Assembly: GCF_049608145.1 (NCBI RefSeq)
Contig: NZ_JBMYXF010000003.1
Coordinates: forward strand, 1-64,000
DNA length: 64,000 nucleotides
Source: Halocynthiibacter sp049608145
GTDB lineage: Bacteria > Pseudomonadota > Alphaproteobacteria > Rhodobacterales > Rhodobacteraceae
Direction of reading: 5' to 3'
Made by a program: the position numbers and the translations under genes
Shown here: piece after piece, positions 42,082 through 51,835 of the stretch
Layout of the letters: each line of letters starts with the position of its first letter
Position numbering within the stretch: the stretch's first letter is position 1
Notes under the pieces: model-generated
What the model saw: the letters and a program-made list of their open reading frames with translations, nothing else
The model's database searches: none
What the model was told of the DNA's origin: nothing

Positions 42082-42559
42082 TTTTGTGGTCCGCAGATTT
42101 GATGCTGCGGATCATGCTTTGTGGCGGGATGTCAGACGTTTGGCGCTGCTTGACGCACCCGAACAATTTGATGAGTCTCTTTCAACGTTTGATCAAAAAT
42201 CAGAACAAACGTTGAAAAAGTTTCTGAACAGCAACATTGTTTATGCTGCTCTGGCGGACGGAGCACCCGTTGCAATTGCCGCCAGTCACTCTGTCTCTGC
42301 CGCGCGAGAAAGTGATTTTGTCCGTATTTTTAGCGTTTGGGTGCAATCTGATTTTCGTGGACAGGGGCTTGCTGAAAAATTGATGCTGCACTGCATTCCG
42401 GAAAATACCTGCGCGGAACTTCTGGTGCGTGCGGATAATCACCCCGCCATCGCTGCGTACCGACGGATGAGGTTTGTCCCTGCATCGGTACCTGATGATG
42501 CGAAGTGTTTTTGCGCCACGGACAATGCGCCGGGCCTGTATATGAAGCTGAACCCGTAG
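42074..42559 (+). CDS. GNAT family N-acetyltransferase
   Basis: A 161-residue acetyltransferase. The acetyl-CoA binding block VRIFSVWVQSDFRGQGLAEKLMLH (RGQGLA) and the later HPAIAAYRRMRFVPA are typical GNAT motifs A and B. Start at ATG 42074 overlaps the DUF2948 stop. The substrate cannot be told from sequence. A bidirectional terminator separates it from the convergent carB. Confidence 0.88.
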   Translation: MTDFVVRRFDAADHALWRDVRRLALLDAPEQFDESLSTFDQKSEQTLKKFLNSNIVYAALADGAPVAIAASHSVSAARESDFVRIFSVWVQSDFRGQGLAEKLMLHCIPENTCAELLVRADNHPAIAAYRRMRFVPASVPDDAKCFCATDNAPGLYMKLNP

Positions 42560-42583
42560 AAAAATCGAAAGCTGGATTATAAA

Positions 42584-42607
42584 AAAACGCCCCGATTGGG
42601 GCGTTTT
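42584..42607. terminator. Bidirectional terminator between GNAT gene and carB
   Basis: AAAACGCCCC and GGGGCGTTTT form a 10-bp stem with GATT loop; A- and T-runs on either side let it work for both convergent genes. Confidence 0.9.
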
Positions 42608-42630
42608 GTGTTTCAGGTTTTGTTTCAAGC

Positions 42631-45600
42631 TTACCCTTGCAGCGCACGGACACCCAGTGCGTCTTCGCGCATGGCTTTGATCGCCTGCGCTGCCGCGTGA
42701 GAGCCTGCTGCGGTGGTGAAATATGGGATCTTGTCATAGAGCGCCACGGCGCGGATTTCGCGGCTGTCAGAGACCGCTTGGTTGCCCTCTGTGGTGTTCA
42801 TAACCAATTGAATTTCGACGTTTTTCAACATGTCGACGATGTTCGGGCGGCCCTCATAGACCTTATTCACGGTGGCGCATTCGACGCCTTGTTCAGACAG
42901 CCAAGTGGCGGTGCCACTGGTGCCAACCAAGGCAAACCCAAGGTCCGACAGGATGCGCGCGCAATCAATCATCAGCGCGGTTTTATCGGCGTCTTTGATC
43001 GAAATAAACGCGCGGCCGTCTGACGGGAGATCCATGCCAGCGCCCATTTGCGCCTTGAGGAAGGCCCGTGGGAAAGAGCGATCCCAGCCCATGACTTCGC
43101 CGGTGGAACGCATTTCTGGGCCAAGCAAAGTGTCGACGCCAGGGAAACGTGCGAAGGGCAGGACCGCTTCTTTCACGGAATACCAAGGCATGTCTTCCGG
43201 GTCGGCAAGGCGCATTTGGTCGCCCATGGGTTCCGGGTCGCCCTTGGCCGCGTCTTTGGGGTAAGGCGGGCGTTTGGGGAAGTTCGACAGGGGTTCACCG
43301 GCCATGATGCGCGCGGCGATGGCGGCAATGGCGCTGTCGGTGGATTTGGCGACGAAGGGCACGGTGCGCGATGCACGTGGGTTGACCTCGATCAGGTAGA
43401 TCACGTCGTCTTTCACCGCGAATTGCACGTTCATCAGACCCTTGACGTTGAGGGCGAGGGCAAGGGCAACGGTTTGGCGTTTGATCTCGGTGATGATGTG
43501 TTTGTCGAGGTTGTAAGGCGGCAGCGAGCACGCCGAGTCACCCGAGTGAACGCCAGCTTCTTCGATGTGTTGCATGATGCCAGCCACATGGACATCGGTG
43601 CCGTCACAAAGTGCGTCAACGTCAAGTTCAACGGCGCCCGCAAGGTAGCTGTCGAGCAGAACCGGGCTGTCGCCGGACACAACCACGGCCTCAGCAATGT
43701 AGCGTTCCAGCTGCGGCATGTCGCGTACGATTTCCATGGCGCGGCCACCAAGAACGTAAGACGGGCGGATCACCAAGGGGAAGCCGACGTCTTTGGCGGT
43801 TTCAAGCGCTTCTGCGTCGGTGGAGGCGATGCCGTTATGCGGTTGCTTCAGGTCGAGAGAGTTCACAAGTGCTTGGAAACGTTCACGATCTTCTGCAAGG
43901 TCAATCGCGTCGGGGGATGTGCCAAGGATTGGGATGCCAGCGGCCTCTAGGTCGTTCGCCAGCTTCAGTGGTGTTTGGCCGCCGAATTGAACGATGACGC
44001 CGTGAAGCGTGCCGTTTTCCTGTTCCACACGCAGGATTTCCATGACGTGTTCGAAAGTCAGGGGTTCGAAATACAGACGGTCTGATGTGTCATAATCTGT
44101 GGAAACCGTTTCCGGGTTACAGTTGATCATGATGGTCTCATAACCCTGTTTTGTCAGGGAATAACAGGCATGACAGCAGCAGTAATCGAATTCGATCCCT
44201 TGGCCGATCCGGTTTGGGCCACCGCCAAGAATGACGACTTTTTTGGCCTCACTTGGGCGGGCTTCGCATTCGACGTCACCAAAGGCCGGGGCCTCATAAG
44301 TGGAATACATATATGGGGTTTGTGCTTCGAATTCGGCGGCGCATGTATCAATGCGCTTGAAGCTTGCGGTGACGTTTTTCAACACGCGGGCTTTTCGCAC
44401 GGCGGCTTCAGTGGAACCTGCGAGTTTCGCAAGGCGGGCATCGGTGAAACCAAGCATTTTGAGGTCACGCAGGCCTGCTTCATCCGCAGGCAAGCCGTTG
44501 GCAATTACGCCTGCTTCGGCTTCAATAATCTCACGGATACGGGCGAGGAACCAAGGATCAAAGCTTGTGGTTGCTTGGATTTCGTCGTTGGTCAGACCTT
44601 CGCGCATGGCCTGGGCAATAGTGCGCAGACGATCCGGTGTTTGCTTGCTGATCGCTTTGATCACGGCGGATTTTTCGGGCGCGCCTTCGATTTCGACTTC
44701 GTCAAAACCGGTTAGGCCGGATTCCATGGATGCCAGCGCTTTTTGCAGGCTTTCATGGATGGTGCGGCCGATGGCCATGGTTTCACCCACGGATTTCATC
44801 GCAGTTGTCAGGTAGGGTTCGGAACCCGCGAATTTCTCAAATGCGAATTTCGGGATCTTGGTGACAACATAGTCGATTGTGGGCTCGAACGACGCCGGTG
44901 TGACGCGGGTGATGTCATTATCAAGTTCATCCAGCGTGTAGCCAACCGCCAGTTTCGCAGCGATCTTGGCAATCGGGAAACCGGTCGCTTTGGACGCCAA
45001 AGCAGAGGAGCGCGACACGCGTGGGTTCATCTCGATCACGATCATGCGGCCGTCTTTGGGGTTCACGGCCCATTGCACGTTGGACCCACCGGTTTCGACG
45101 CCGATTTCGCGCAGCACGTTGATGGATGCGGTGCGCATCATTTGGTATTCTTTGTCGGTCAGGGTCAGGGCCGGGGCCACAGTGATGGAATCACCTGTGT
45201 GCACGCCCATTGGGTCGACGTTTTCAATCGCACAAACGATGATGGCGTTGTCGGCTTTGTCGCGCACAACTTCCATCTCGTATTCTTTCCAACCCAGAAG
45301 GCTTTCATCAACGAGGATCTGGTTCACGGGCGACGCATCCATACCGGTGCGGCAGAAATGGATGTAGTCTTCACGATTATAGGCAACACCACCGCCGGTG
45401 CCACCAAGGGTAAAGGCGGGGCGGATGATGGCGGGCAGGCCGATTTCCTCTAGGTCGTTCAAAGCGATCTGAACACCGGCATCAAGGTCAGCTTCGCCGT
45501 TTTCCAACTTCGGGGCGGTGACGATGGTTGCGCGCGGGTTTTCAAGGCCAAGACGATCCATGGCTTCGCGGAACAGCTTGCGATCCTCGGCCATTTCAAT

Positions 45601-45966
45601 GGCTTCGCGGTTTGCACCAATCATTTGAACGCCGAATTTTTCCAGAACACCCATTTCTTCGAGTGCCAAAGACGTGTTCAAGCCGGTCTGACCGCCCATG
45701 GTGGGCAGCAGCGCGTCGGGGCGTTCTTTTTCGATGATCTTGGCGACCATTTCCGGGGTGATCGGTTCGATATAGGTGGCGTCGGCAAGTTCCGGGTCGG
45801 TCATGATCGTCGCCGGGTTCGAGTTCACAAGGATGACACGATAGCCTTCTTCACGAAGCGCCTTACAGGCCTGGGCACCGGAGTAGTCGAACTCGCAGGC
45901 CTGACCAATAACAATAGGGCCGGCCCCGATGATCATGATGGATGAAATATCGTCGCGCTTTGGCAT
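42631..45966 (-). CDS. carB: Carbamoyl-phosphate synthase large subunit
   Basis: CarB, 1111 residues, builds carbamoyl phosphate from bicarbonate, ATP and ammonia for pyrimidine and arginine synthesis. The tandem ATP-grasp halves are both visible: GAGPIVIGQACEFDYSGAQA and GGGPNRIGQGIEFDYCCCHA at their starts, VIEMNPRVSRSSALASKATG and LIEVNPRASRTVPFVAKSTD later, and a C-terminal allosteric MGS-like domain (ALVGTSGTATWLSEQGVE). I start at ATG 45966 (MPKRDDIS); the upstream extension is not like the family. CarA is not adjacent. Confidence 0.97.
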   Translation of the reverse strand: MPKRDDISSIMIIGAGPIVIGQACEFDYSGAQACKALREEGYRVILVNSNPATIMTDPELADATYIEPITPEMVAKIIEKERPDALLPTMGGQTGLNTSLALEEMGVLEKFGVQMIGANREAIEMAEDRKLFREAMDRLGLENPRATIVTAPKLENGEADLDAGVQIALNDLEEIGLPAIIRPAFTLGGTGGGVAYNREDYIHFCRTGMDASPVNQILVDESLLGWKEYEMEVVRDKADNAIIVCAIENVDPMGVHTGDSITVAPALTLTDKEYQMMRTASINVLREIGVETGGSNVQWAVNPKDGRMIVIEMNPRVSRSSALASKATGFPIAKIAAKLAVGYTLDELDNDITRVTPASFEPTIDYVVTKIPKFAFEKFAGSEPYLTTAMKSVGETMAIGRTIHESLQKALASMESGLTGFDEVEIEGAPEKSAVIKAISKQTPDRLRTIAQAMREGLTNDEIQATTSFDPWFLARIREIIEAEAGVIANGLPADEAGLRDLKMLGFTDARLAKLAGSTEAAVRKARVLKNVTASFKRIDTCAAEFEAQTPYMYSTYEAPAFGDVECEARPSEAKKVVILGGGPNRIGQGIEFDYCCCHACYSLTKQGYETIMINCNPETVSTDYDTSDRLYFEPLTFEHVMEILRVEQENGTLHGVIVQFGGQTPLKLANDLEAAGIPILGTSPDAIDLAEDRERFQALVNSLDLKQPHNGIASTDAEALETAKDVGFPLVIRPSYVLGGRAMEIVRDMPQLERYIAEAVVVSGDSPVLLDSYLAGAVELDVDALCDGTDVHVAGIMQHIEEAGVHSGDSACSLPPYNLDKHIITEIKRQTVALALALNVKGLMNVQFAVKDDVIYLIEVNPRASRTVPFVAKSTDSAIAAIAARIMAGEPLSNFPKRPPYPKDAAKGDPEPMGDQMRLADPEDMPWYSVKEAVLPFARFPGVDTLLGPEMRSTGEVMGWDRSFPRAFLKAQMGAGMDLPSDGRAFISIKDADKTALMIDCARILSDLGFALVGTSGTATWLSEQGVECATVNKVYEGRPNIVDMLKNVEIQLVMNTTEGNQAVSDSREIRAVALYDKIPYFTTAAGSHAAAQAIKAMREDALGVRALQG

Positions 45967-46169
45967 GGTAGACCCCCGGAGAAACAAATTGTCGTGGTGT
46001 ATAGATATCATGGGGAAAGGTTCAAGGGGGATTCGTTTGTCATCGGGATGAATCTGGGGATTTCCCGTGATTTCACATGTTGTTTTTTAACGCCGGGGGC
46101 TTATCTATTCTGAAAACCAGCCGCCCGCTTGATTGCCTTTCGTGCGCGCCTATTTGGAGTTGCGAGAAG

Positions 46170-46859
46170 ATGTCTGCAATCGGCCAGGAAAAATTCGGCA
46201 TGGAAGACCACAATTGCGCCCGACAAAAGCGATGGCTGTTGGTTGAATTTCTGCTGTTGTTTGTTGTCGTGCCAGTGGGGGTTGCCGTTTGGTTGCCGCC
46301 AACGCGGATGTTTGCGGCCCTTGCAGTGTTTATGGTGCTGGGTTTGATTTTATTGTGGCGCACGCCGGGGTTTTCTTGGCGGATTATGTTTCAAGGCTGG
46401 TCAAAGATGCAGTTTTGGCCGGTGGTCGGGATCGCTTTGGCGGTGGCTGGGGCAAGTTATGCAATCTTGATGCGCACGGCGCCGGATCGGTTGTTTGCGA
46501 TGTTGATGTATCGCCCGGACGTGATGTTGGTGATCGCGGTGTTTTACCCGCTGGTGTCTGCTTTGCCGCAGGAGCTGATCTTTCGGGTGCTGTTTTTCCG
46601 GCGTTATAAACCGGTGATTCCATCTGGCGTGGGGGCGGTTTGGCTGAATGCGGCTTTGTTTTCACTGGCGCATTTGATGTATTGGAGCTGGGTCGTCGCG
46701 GTGATGACATTTGTTGGCGGATTGATCTTTGCCTGGGCCTATAAAACCCGCGAAAGCCTGCCCTTGGCGATTGTTTTGCATTCGGTTGCGGGGGTGGTTT
46801 TGTTTGCCTTTGGCATGGGGATTTATTTCTATTCCGGCGCTGTGGTGCGGCCGTTTTAA
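46170..46859 (+). CDS. CPBP family intramembrane protease
   Basis: A ~229-residue membrane protein with about six to seven hydrophobic segments and the CPBP (Abi) motifs: ALPQELIFRVLFFRR (motif 1, with Gln where many have the first Glu), FSLAHLMYWS (motif 2, His) and LHSVAGVVLFAFG (motif 3). It is probably a Rce1-like glutamate/His intramembrane protease. Start is ambiguous: ATG 46170 follows GGAG; ATG 46200 is an alternative. Substrate unknown. It is divergent from carB. Confidence 0.88.
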   Translation: MSAIGQEKFGMEDHNCARQKRWLLVEFLLLFVVVPVGVAVWLPPTRMFAALAVFMVLGLILLWRTPGFSWRIMFQGWSKMQFWPVVGIALAVAGASYAILMRTAPDRLFAMLMYRPDVMLVIAVFYPLVSALPQELIFRVLFFRRYKPVIPSGVGAVWLNAALFSLAHLMYWSWVVAVMTFVGGLIFAWAYKTRESLPLAIVLHSVAGVVLFAFGMGIYFYSGAVVRPF

Positions 46860-46863
46860 ACAG

Positions 46864-46891
46864 AAAACCCCGCAGAATTTCTCCTGCGGGG
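46864..46891 (-). terminator. Terminator after the aldehyde dehydrogenase gene
   Basis: CCCCGCAG and CTGCGGGG form an 8-bp stem with an 8-base loop; on the minus strand it is followed by TTTT. It also faces the convergent CPBP gene. Confidence 0.8.
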
Positions 46892-46915
46892 CTGTTTGAC
46901 AAAGGTTAAGGGAGT

Positions 46916-48430
46916 TTAGCCAATGTCGAAAGATACGCCCTGTGCCAGTGGCAGTTCGCGGGAGTAGTTCACGGTGTTGGTTTGGCGACGCATGTAGGCT
47001 TTCCAGGCGTCAGATCCGCTTTCACGACCGCCGCCAGTTTCCTTTTCGCCGCCGAATGCACCACCGATTTCCGCACCGGATGTGCCGATGTTCACATTGG
47101 CGATGCCGCAATCAGATCCGACAGCAGACAGGAAGGTTTCCGCTTCGCGCACATCCAACGTGTAGATGGTGGATGACAGGCCCGCGGTCACGTCGTTTTG
47201 CATGTCGATCGCGTGATCAAGATCGCTGTAGGGCATGACGTAAAGCACGGGCGCGAAGGTTTCTTCGCAAACGATGCCTTTCTGTTCTTTCAGCTCGACC
47301 ATGGCGGGGCGACGGTAGAAGGCATCGGGGTGACCCGCGTCAACCAATTCACCGCCAGTGACCTTGCCGCCCATGGCTTTCGCGGCTTCAATCGCGGAGG
47401 CCATTGCGTCGGATGCGTTTTTGTCGATCAGCGGCCCAACCAGAGAATCGGTGGTCAAGGGCGAGCCAACAGTCACAGATTTATAAGCAGCGGCGAGGCG
47501 TGGCACGAATTCTTCCCAGATGGATTCGTGAACGAAAACACGACGTTGCGATGTGCAACGCTGGCCTGCTGTGCCCATGGCACCAAAGGCGATGGCGGCC
47601 AAAGCCATGTCTTGATCGGCGGAGGGGCAGACGATGCCCGCGTTGTTGCCGCCAAGTTCCAGGATGGATTTGCCGAAGCGCGCCGCAACACGTGGACCAA
47701 CTTCGCGACCCATGCGGGTGGACCCAGTGGCGGAAATCACCGGTACATCTGTGCTGTCGACAAGGGTTTCGCCCAGGTCACGATCACCCAGCAGAAGCGT
47801 GTGCAGACCATCCGGTGCGTCATCGCCAAAACGGGCCATCGCGCGTTCAAAGACCGATGCGCAGGCAAGCGAAATCAGCGGTGTTTTTTCGGATGGTTTC
47901 CAGATCACCGGGTCACCACAGACGATGGCAAGGGCGGCGTTCCAGGACCAAACAGCCGCTGGGAAGTTGAACGCGGAAATCACGCCAACCGGGCCAAGCG
48001 GATGCCATTGTTCCATCATGCGGTGGCCGGGGCGTTCGGTTGCGATGGTCAAGCCATACAATTGACGCGATAGACCGACTGCGAAATCGCAAATGTCGAT
48101 CATTTCCTGGACTTCGCCAAGGCCTTCTGATGGGATTTTGCCGACTTCAATAGAAATGATGCGACCAAGGTCTTCTTTGGCAACGCGCAACTCTTCGCCC
48201 AGCAGACGAACCAATTCACCGCGACGCGGTGCGGGAACGGAACGCCAGGCTTTGAAGGCCGCTTTGGATTTGCTGATCGCGGCCTTTGCCATGTCTGCAG
48301 ACATGTCGTTGACGGCGGCGATCTCGGTGCCGGTCACGGGGCTGATCACCTTGCGGGTGCCGCCTGTATAGGCAGATTTATCCACGCCAAGGCGGGAAAG
48401 AATGTCGGAAATTTCGCGGGTAACGTCCAT
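46916..48430 (-). CDS. Antiquitin-type aldehyde dehydrogenase (2-aminoadipate semialdehyde / P6C dehydrogenase)
   Basis: A 504-residue aldehyde dehydrogenase of the ALDH7 class: MEQWHPLGPVGVISAFNFPAAVWSWN, catalytic E258 in LELGGNN and C292 in GTAGQRCTSQRR. ALDH7 enzymes oxidise 2-aminoadipate semialdehyde, in equilibrium with piperideine-6-carboxylate, to 2-aminoadipate, which fits the lysine 6-dehydrogenase in the facing operon. It is transcribed leftward with its own promoter; a LysR-type palindrome lies about 72-89 bases upstream of the start. It is the pathway's second step and is split from the rest by the lysR gene. Confidence 0.9.
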   Translation of the reverse strand: MDVTREISDILSRLGVDKSAYTGGTRKVISPVTGTEIAAVNDMSADMAKAAISKSKAAFKAWRSVPAPRRGELVRLLGEELRVAKEDLGRIISIEVGKIPSEGLGEVQEMIDICDFAVGLSRQLYGLTIATERPGHRMMEQWHPLGPVGVISAFNFPAAVWSWNAALAIVCGDPVIWKPSEKTPLISLACASVFERAMARFGDDAPDGLHTLLLGDRDLGETLVDSTDVPVISATGSTRMGREVGPRVAARFGKSILELGGNNAGIVCPSADQDMALAAIAFGAMGTAGQRCTSQRRVFVHESIWEEFVPRLAAAYKSVTVGSPLTTDSLVGPLIDKNASDAMASAIEAAKAMGGKVTGGELVDAGHPDAFYRRPAMVELKEQKGIVCEETFAPVLYVMPYSDLDHAIDMQNDVTAGLSSTIYTLDVREAETFLSAVGSDCGIANVNIGTSGAEIGGAFGGEKETGGGRESGSDAWKAYMRRQTNTVNYSRELPLAQGVSFDIG

Positions 48431-48501
48431 GGGAAGGGCCCTTTAAGTTGGAATTTGGACCCAATATAGCGCAATCTCCTTAGGAGAAAAATGTCGGAAA
48501 A

Positions 48502-48519
48502 TTTGCATATGAGTGCAAA
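48502..48519. promoter_or_regulatory. LysR-type operator candidate upstream of the aldehyde dehydrogenase
   Basis: TTTGCA and TGCAAA flank TATGAG, a perfect 6-bp dyad of the T-N11-A kind bound by LysR-type regulators. It lies 72-89 bases upstream of the aldehyde dehydrogenase start and at the end of the lysR gene. Confidence 0.5.
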
Positions 48520-48523
48520 AAAC

Positions 48524-49441
48524 TCATTTAGATTTGGAATTGATATCTTTTGACACCATGGTTTTCACCCATCGCGCAAAAGCCTGTGCCATGGGGGATG
48601 TCGCGCCCGCTGGGGTGACCAACCAATAGGCGTTATCTGTGATGACCGGATCTCCTGGCAATGGGATTAACGCGCCACTTTCCAGTTCCTTTTCAATGAG
48701 ATACCGTGGCAATAGGGCTGCGCCAAGGCCATGGCTGGCAGCGGAAATGATCATGGAAAACTGGTCAAACTGTTTGCCGCGCGGGAAGCTTGGGGAATCG
48801 ACACCCTGCAAGCGAAGCCATTCCGCCCAATGGCCAGGGCGGGTTTCAAGGTGCAAAAGCGGGGCGTCTGCGATGTCCTGGGGCTCGGCGTTGGTAAGGT
48901 TTTGTTCATTGATGAAGTCCGGGGCCGCAACGGCCAGGATTTCTTCACCGCAGAGACGTGACATTTGCGTGTCGGGCCAATCGGCGGATCCGTGGTGAAT
49001 GGCCAGATCGAAGCGTTCCGCGTCAAAAGAAAACGGGCGCAGGCGGGTGGAAAGGCTGATCTCGACCTCGGGGAATTTCGCCTCAAATTCGGGCAGGCGC
49101 GGGATCAACCAACGGCTGGCAAAGGTTGAAAGCGTGGCGATGCGCAGGGCTGTGCGGGCGTTGCCCGCCGTCACGGCACGACTGACGGTTTGTTTGAGGC
49201 GGTCCAAATCCAAGGCCAGGGCGCGGGCAAATTCGCCGCCCGCATCTGTCAAAGCAACGCGACGGCCATTGCGCCGAAACAGCGAAAACCCAAGCTGCGC
49301 CTCAAGGTCTTTGACCTGACGGGAAACCGCGCTTTGCGTGAGGTGCAGCTCTTCGGCGGCCAGGGTGAACGACCCATGACGGGCAGCGCATTCAAAGGCC
49401 CGCAAAGCAGCGAGAGAGGGCAGGGCGCGGGAGGGAATCAT
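48524..49441 (-). CDS. LysR family regulator of the lysine locus (GcvA-like)
   Basis: A 305-residue LysR regulator with the N-terminal HTH (LPSLAALRAFECAARHGSFTLAAEELHLTQSAVSRQVKDLE) and effector-binding domain (LRIATLSTFASRWLIPRLPEFEAKFPEV, RFDLAIHHGSADWP). The sequence resembles the GcvA group. Start at ATG 49441 follows AAGGAT. It is placed between and divergent from the lysine 6-dehydrogenase operon, and in line with the aldehyde dehydrogenase, so control of both is likely. The effector may be lysine or a breakdown product; this is inference. Confidence 0.9.
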   Translation of the reverse strand: MIPSRALPSLAALRAFECAARHGSFTLAAEELHLTQSAVSRQVKDLEAQLGFSLFRRNGRRVALTDAGGEFARALALDLDRLKQTVSRAVTAGNARTALRIATLSTFASRWLIPRLPEFEAKFPEVEISLSTRLRPFSFDAERFDLAIHHGSADWPDTQMSRLCGEEILAVAAPDFINEQNLTNAEPQDIADAPLLHLETRPGHWAEWLRLQGVDSPSFPRGKQFDQFSMIISAASHGLGAALLPRYLIEKELESGALIPLPGDPVITDNAYWLVTPAGATSPMAQAFARWVKTMVSKDINSKSK

Positions 49442-49555
49442 TGGATATCCTTCATTCCTTAAACTCATGAATTATTGCAAAGTTAGCTATTTCAGCATGA
49501 AGGGGCAATTGCTATCGTCACGTCAAAACCGGAATTATTTACAAAGGTGACCAGC

Positions 49556-50620
49556 ATGAAGAAGATCGCGACACTTGGCTTAGGTAAAGTTGGAACGCTT
49601 GCAGCGACGCTTTTGAAGGAAGCGGGTTTTGAGGTGGCGGGCGTTGACATGAACCTGAATGGTCGTGATTTTCCCTTTGCAACACAAGCGCTTGACCTAT
49701 CTGACGCCAGCAACCTGCGCACATTGTTTGGCGAAGTCGATGCGATCTTGTCCTGTCTGCCGTATCATCTGAATACCGAGATTGCCAAGGAAGCGCATGC
49801 CGCTGGAATTCATTACTTTGATCTTACCGAAGATGTGCCAACCACCCAGGCGATTATTGAATTGTCAAAGACGTCCAAAGGTCTGATGGCGCCGCAATGT
49901 GGGCTTGCGCCGGGCTTTATTGGCATCGTGGGCGCGGATCTGATTGAGCAATTTGACGATTGCCGCAGCTGTAAAATGCGCGTGGGGGCCTTGCCGCAAA
50001 ATCCAACCGGTTTGATGGGTTATGCCTTCAACTGGTCGCCTGAGGGCGTGGTCAATGAATACCTGAATGATTGTGAGGTTATTGAGGGCGGCGAACGCAA
50101 GTGGGTTTCCCCGATGGAATGGCTGGAAATGCTATATATCGACGGCGTGAAACTGGAAGCGTTCACGACCTCTGGCGGGCTTGGCACCATGTGTGACACC
50201 TACCTTGGGAAAGTTGATAACATTGATTATAAAACAATGCGTTACCCCGGGCATATGGATCAGATGAATTTCTTCTTCCATGAACTTTTGATGCGGGACC
50301 GTCGTGCCGAGGCGGGCGAAATCCTCGTCAATGCGAAACCGCCTGTTGAGGATGATGTGGTTTACGTTCATGTTGCCGCAGAAGGCATGGCGGATGGGCG
50401 GATGCAGCGTAAGGAATTTGTGCGCGGTTATCGCCCGATTGAGGTCGCAGGTGAGATGCGCACCGCCATTGCTTGGACCACTGCGGGAAGCGTGGTGGGC
50501 GTGATTGAAATGGTGCGTGATGGCGTGCTGCCAGACAAGGGTTTCCTGAAGCAGGAAGACATCCCGCTGGACGCATTTCTTGCGACAAAGACAGGCGGCC
50601 TCTACGCCGCGAAGGGTTAA
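49556..50620 (+). CDS. Lysine 6-dehydrogenase (saccharopine dehydrogenase fold)
   Basis: A 354-residue NAD-dependent enzyme: Rossmann loop GLGKVGTLAATLL near the N-terminus, DLTEDVPTTQAI and CGLAPGFIGIVGADLIEQFDDC typical of the saccharopine dehydrogenase-like group, and ASCFTTSGGLGTMCDTYLGK-like region with the key GGLGT. The short single-domain length and gene context favour lysine 6-dehydrogenase (forms piperideine-6-carboxylate) over saccharopine cleavage. Start ATG 49556 follows AAAGGTG. It begins the lysine operon and is followed after 2 bases by the aminotransferase. Confidence 0.82.
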   Translation: MKKIATLGLGKVGTLAATLLKEAGFEVAGVDMNLNGRDFPFATQALDLSDASNLRTLFGEVDAILSCLPYHLNTEIAKEAHAAGIHYFDLTEDVPTTQAIIELSKTSKGLMAPQCGLAPGFIGIVGADLIEQFDDCRSCKMRVGALPQNPTGLMGYAFNWSPEGVVNEYLNDCEVIEGGERKWVSPMEWLEMLYIDGVKLEAFTTSGGLGTMCDTYLGKVDNIDYKTMRYPGHMDQMNFFFHELLMRDRRAEAGEILVNAKPPVEDDVVYVHVAAEGMADGRMQRKEFVRGYRPIEVAGEMRTAIAWTTAGSVVGVIEMVRDGVLPDKGFLKQEDIPLDAFLATKTGGLYAAKG

Positions 50621-50622
50621 GA

Positions 50623-51831
50623 ATGGCTGAATTTATCAGATCAGATCGCGCGGCATCGCTGCAGCTTTCAGAAATTGTTAAGATTTCCGAGGCCGCACGG
50701 GCCCGCCAAGCCGAAGGTCACCCTGTGTTGACCTTTGGCACGGGTGAACCGGATTTCAAAACCCCGGAAAACGTGATTGCGGCGGCGCATAATGCGGCCC
50801 TTGCTGGGGACACGGGATATCCGCCGACTGCGGGCAAACCAGCCTTGCGCGAAGCGATTGCGATGGATGCGGAACGCTTCTGTGGCTTCCGCCCTGAGAT
50901 CGCGGAAATCATGGTTTCAACCGGTGCGAAACAGGTCATTCACAACGCTTTTGCCGCGACCGTGAACCCGGGTGATGAGGTCATCATGCCCGCGCCATAT
51001 TGGACGTCCTATGCGGATATCGTGGATTTTTGTCAGGGTGAAATGGTCACTGTGCCTTGCGGCGCGGACCAAGGTTTTCGCCTGACGCCGGATGCGCTTG
51101 AAGCTTCAATCACGGATAAAACCAAGTGGTTGATGTTGAACACGCCGGGCAATCCATCCGGTGCGATGTATTCTGGGGAGGATCTGGAAGCTTTGGCGGA
51201 AGTCCTTCGCAAACACCCGCATGTTTGGGTGATTGCCGATGAAATTTACATGCATGTGACTTATGAACCCTTCACATCTTTCCGCAAAGCCGCCCCTGAT
51301 TTGGCGGATCGCACGTTGATTGTGAATGGCGTTTCAAAGTCTTACGCGATGACGGGCTGGCGTTTGGGCTGGGGCATTGGCCCAGTTGATCTGATCAAAG
51401 TGATGACCGCGATCCAGGGGCAATGTACATCTGGCGCGTCGTCCATTTCGCAGGCGGCGGCGTTGGAAGCACTGACCGGCCCACAAAATCTGCTGGCAGA
51501 ACGCTGTGATGCCTTCCGTGTGCGCCGCGATATGGTGGTGGATGCGTTGAACGCGATTGATGGGATCACCTGCGAAGTGCCGGGCGGGGCGTTTTACGTT
51601 TACCCGAACTGCGAAGGGTTGTTTGGCCGTACGACATCTGGCGGGAAGCTGCTCGAAAATGACGCGGACGTCTGCGAATTTATCCTGAATGAGGGCAATG
51701 TTGCGCTTGTGCCGGGCCGGGCCTTTGGGCTTGGTGGGCATTTCCGACTGTCTTACGCCTATTCAGATGCTGATTTAACTGAAGGCTGTGCGCGGATCGC
51801 GCGGGCCGTGAACGAACTTAAAGGAGCCTGA
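50623..51831 (+). CDS. Class I aminotransferase, probable 2-aminoadipate aminotransferase
   Basis: A 402-residue PLP enzyme of the AspC-like I-gamma type: TFGTGEPDFKTPENV, YPPTAGKPALREAI, NTPGNPSGAMYS, VIADEIYMHVTYE and the PLP lysine in NGVSKSYAMTGWRLGW. The start is 2 bases after the lysine 6-dehydrogenase stop, and GcdH follows 4 bases later, so a role as 2-aminoadipate to 2-oxoadipate aminotransferase in lysine breakdown is likely from context. The sequence alone fits aspartate or aromatic aminotransferase as well. Confidence 0.85.
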   Translation: MAEFIRSDRAASLQLSEIVKISEAARARQAEGHPVLTFGTGEPDFKTPENVIAAAHNAALAGDTGYPPTAGKPALREAIAMDAERFCGFRPEIAEIMVSTGAKQVIHNAFAATVNPGDEVIMPAPYWTSYADIVDFCQGEMVTVPCGADQGFRLTPDALEASITDKTKWLMLNTPGNPSGAMYSGEDLEALAEVLRKHPHVWVIADEIYMHVTYEPFTSFRKAAPDLADRTLIVNGVSKSYAMTGWRLGWGIGPVDLIKVMTAIQGQCTSGASSISQAAALEALTGPQNLLAERCDAFRVRRDMVVDALNAIDGITCEVPGGAFYVYPNCEGLFGRTTSGGKLLENDADVCEFILNEGNVALVPGRAFGLGGHFRLSYAYSDADLTEGCARIARAVNELKGA

Positions 51832-51835
51832 TGCC

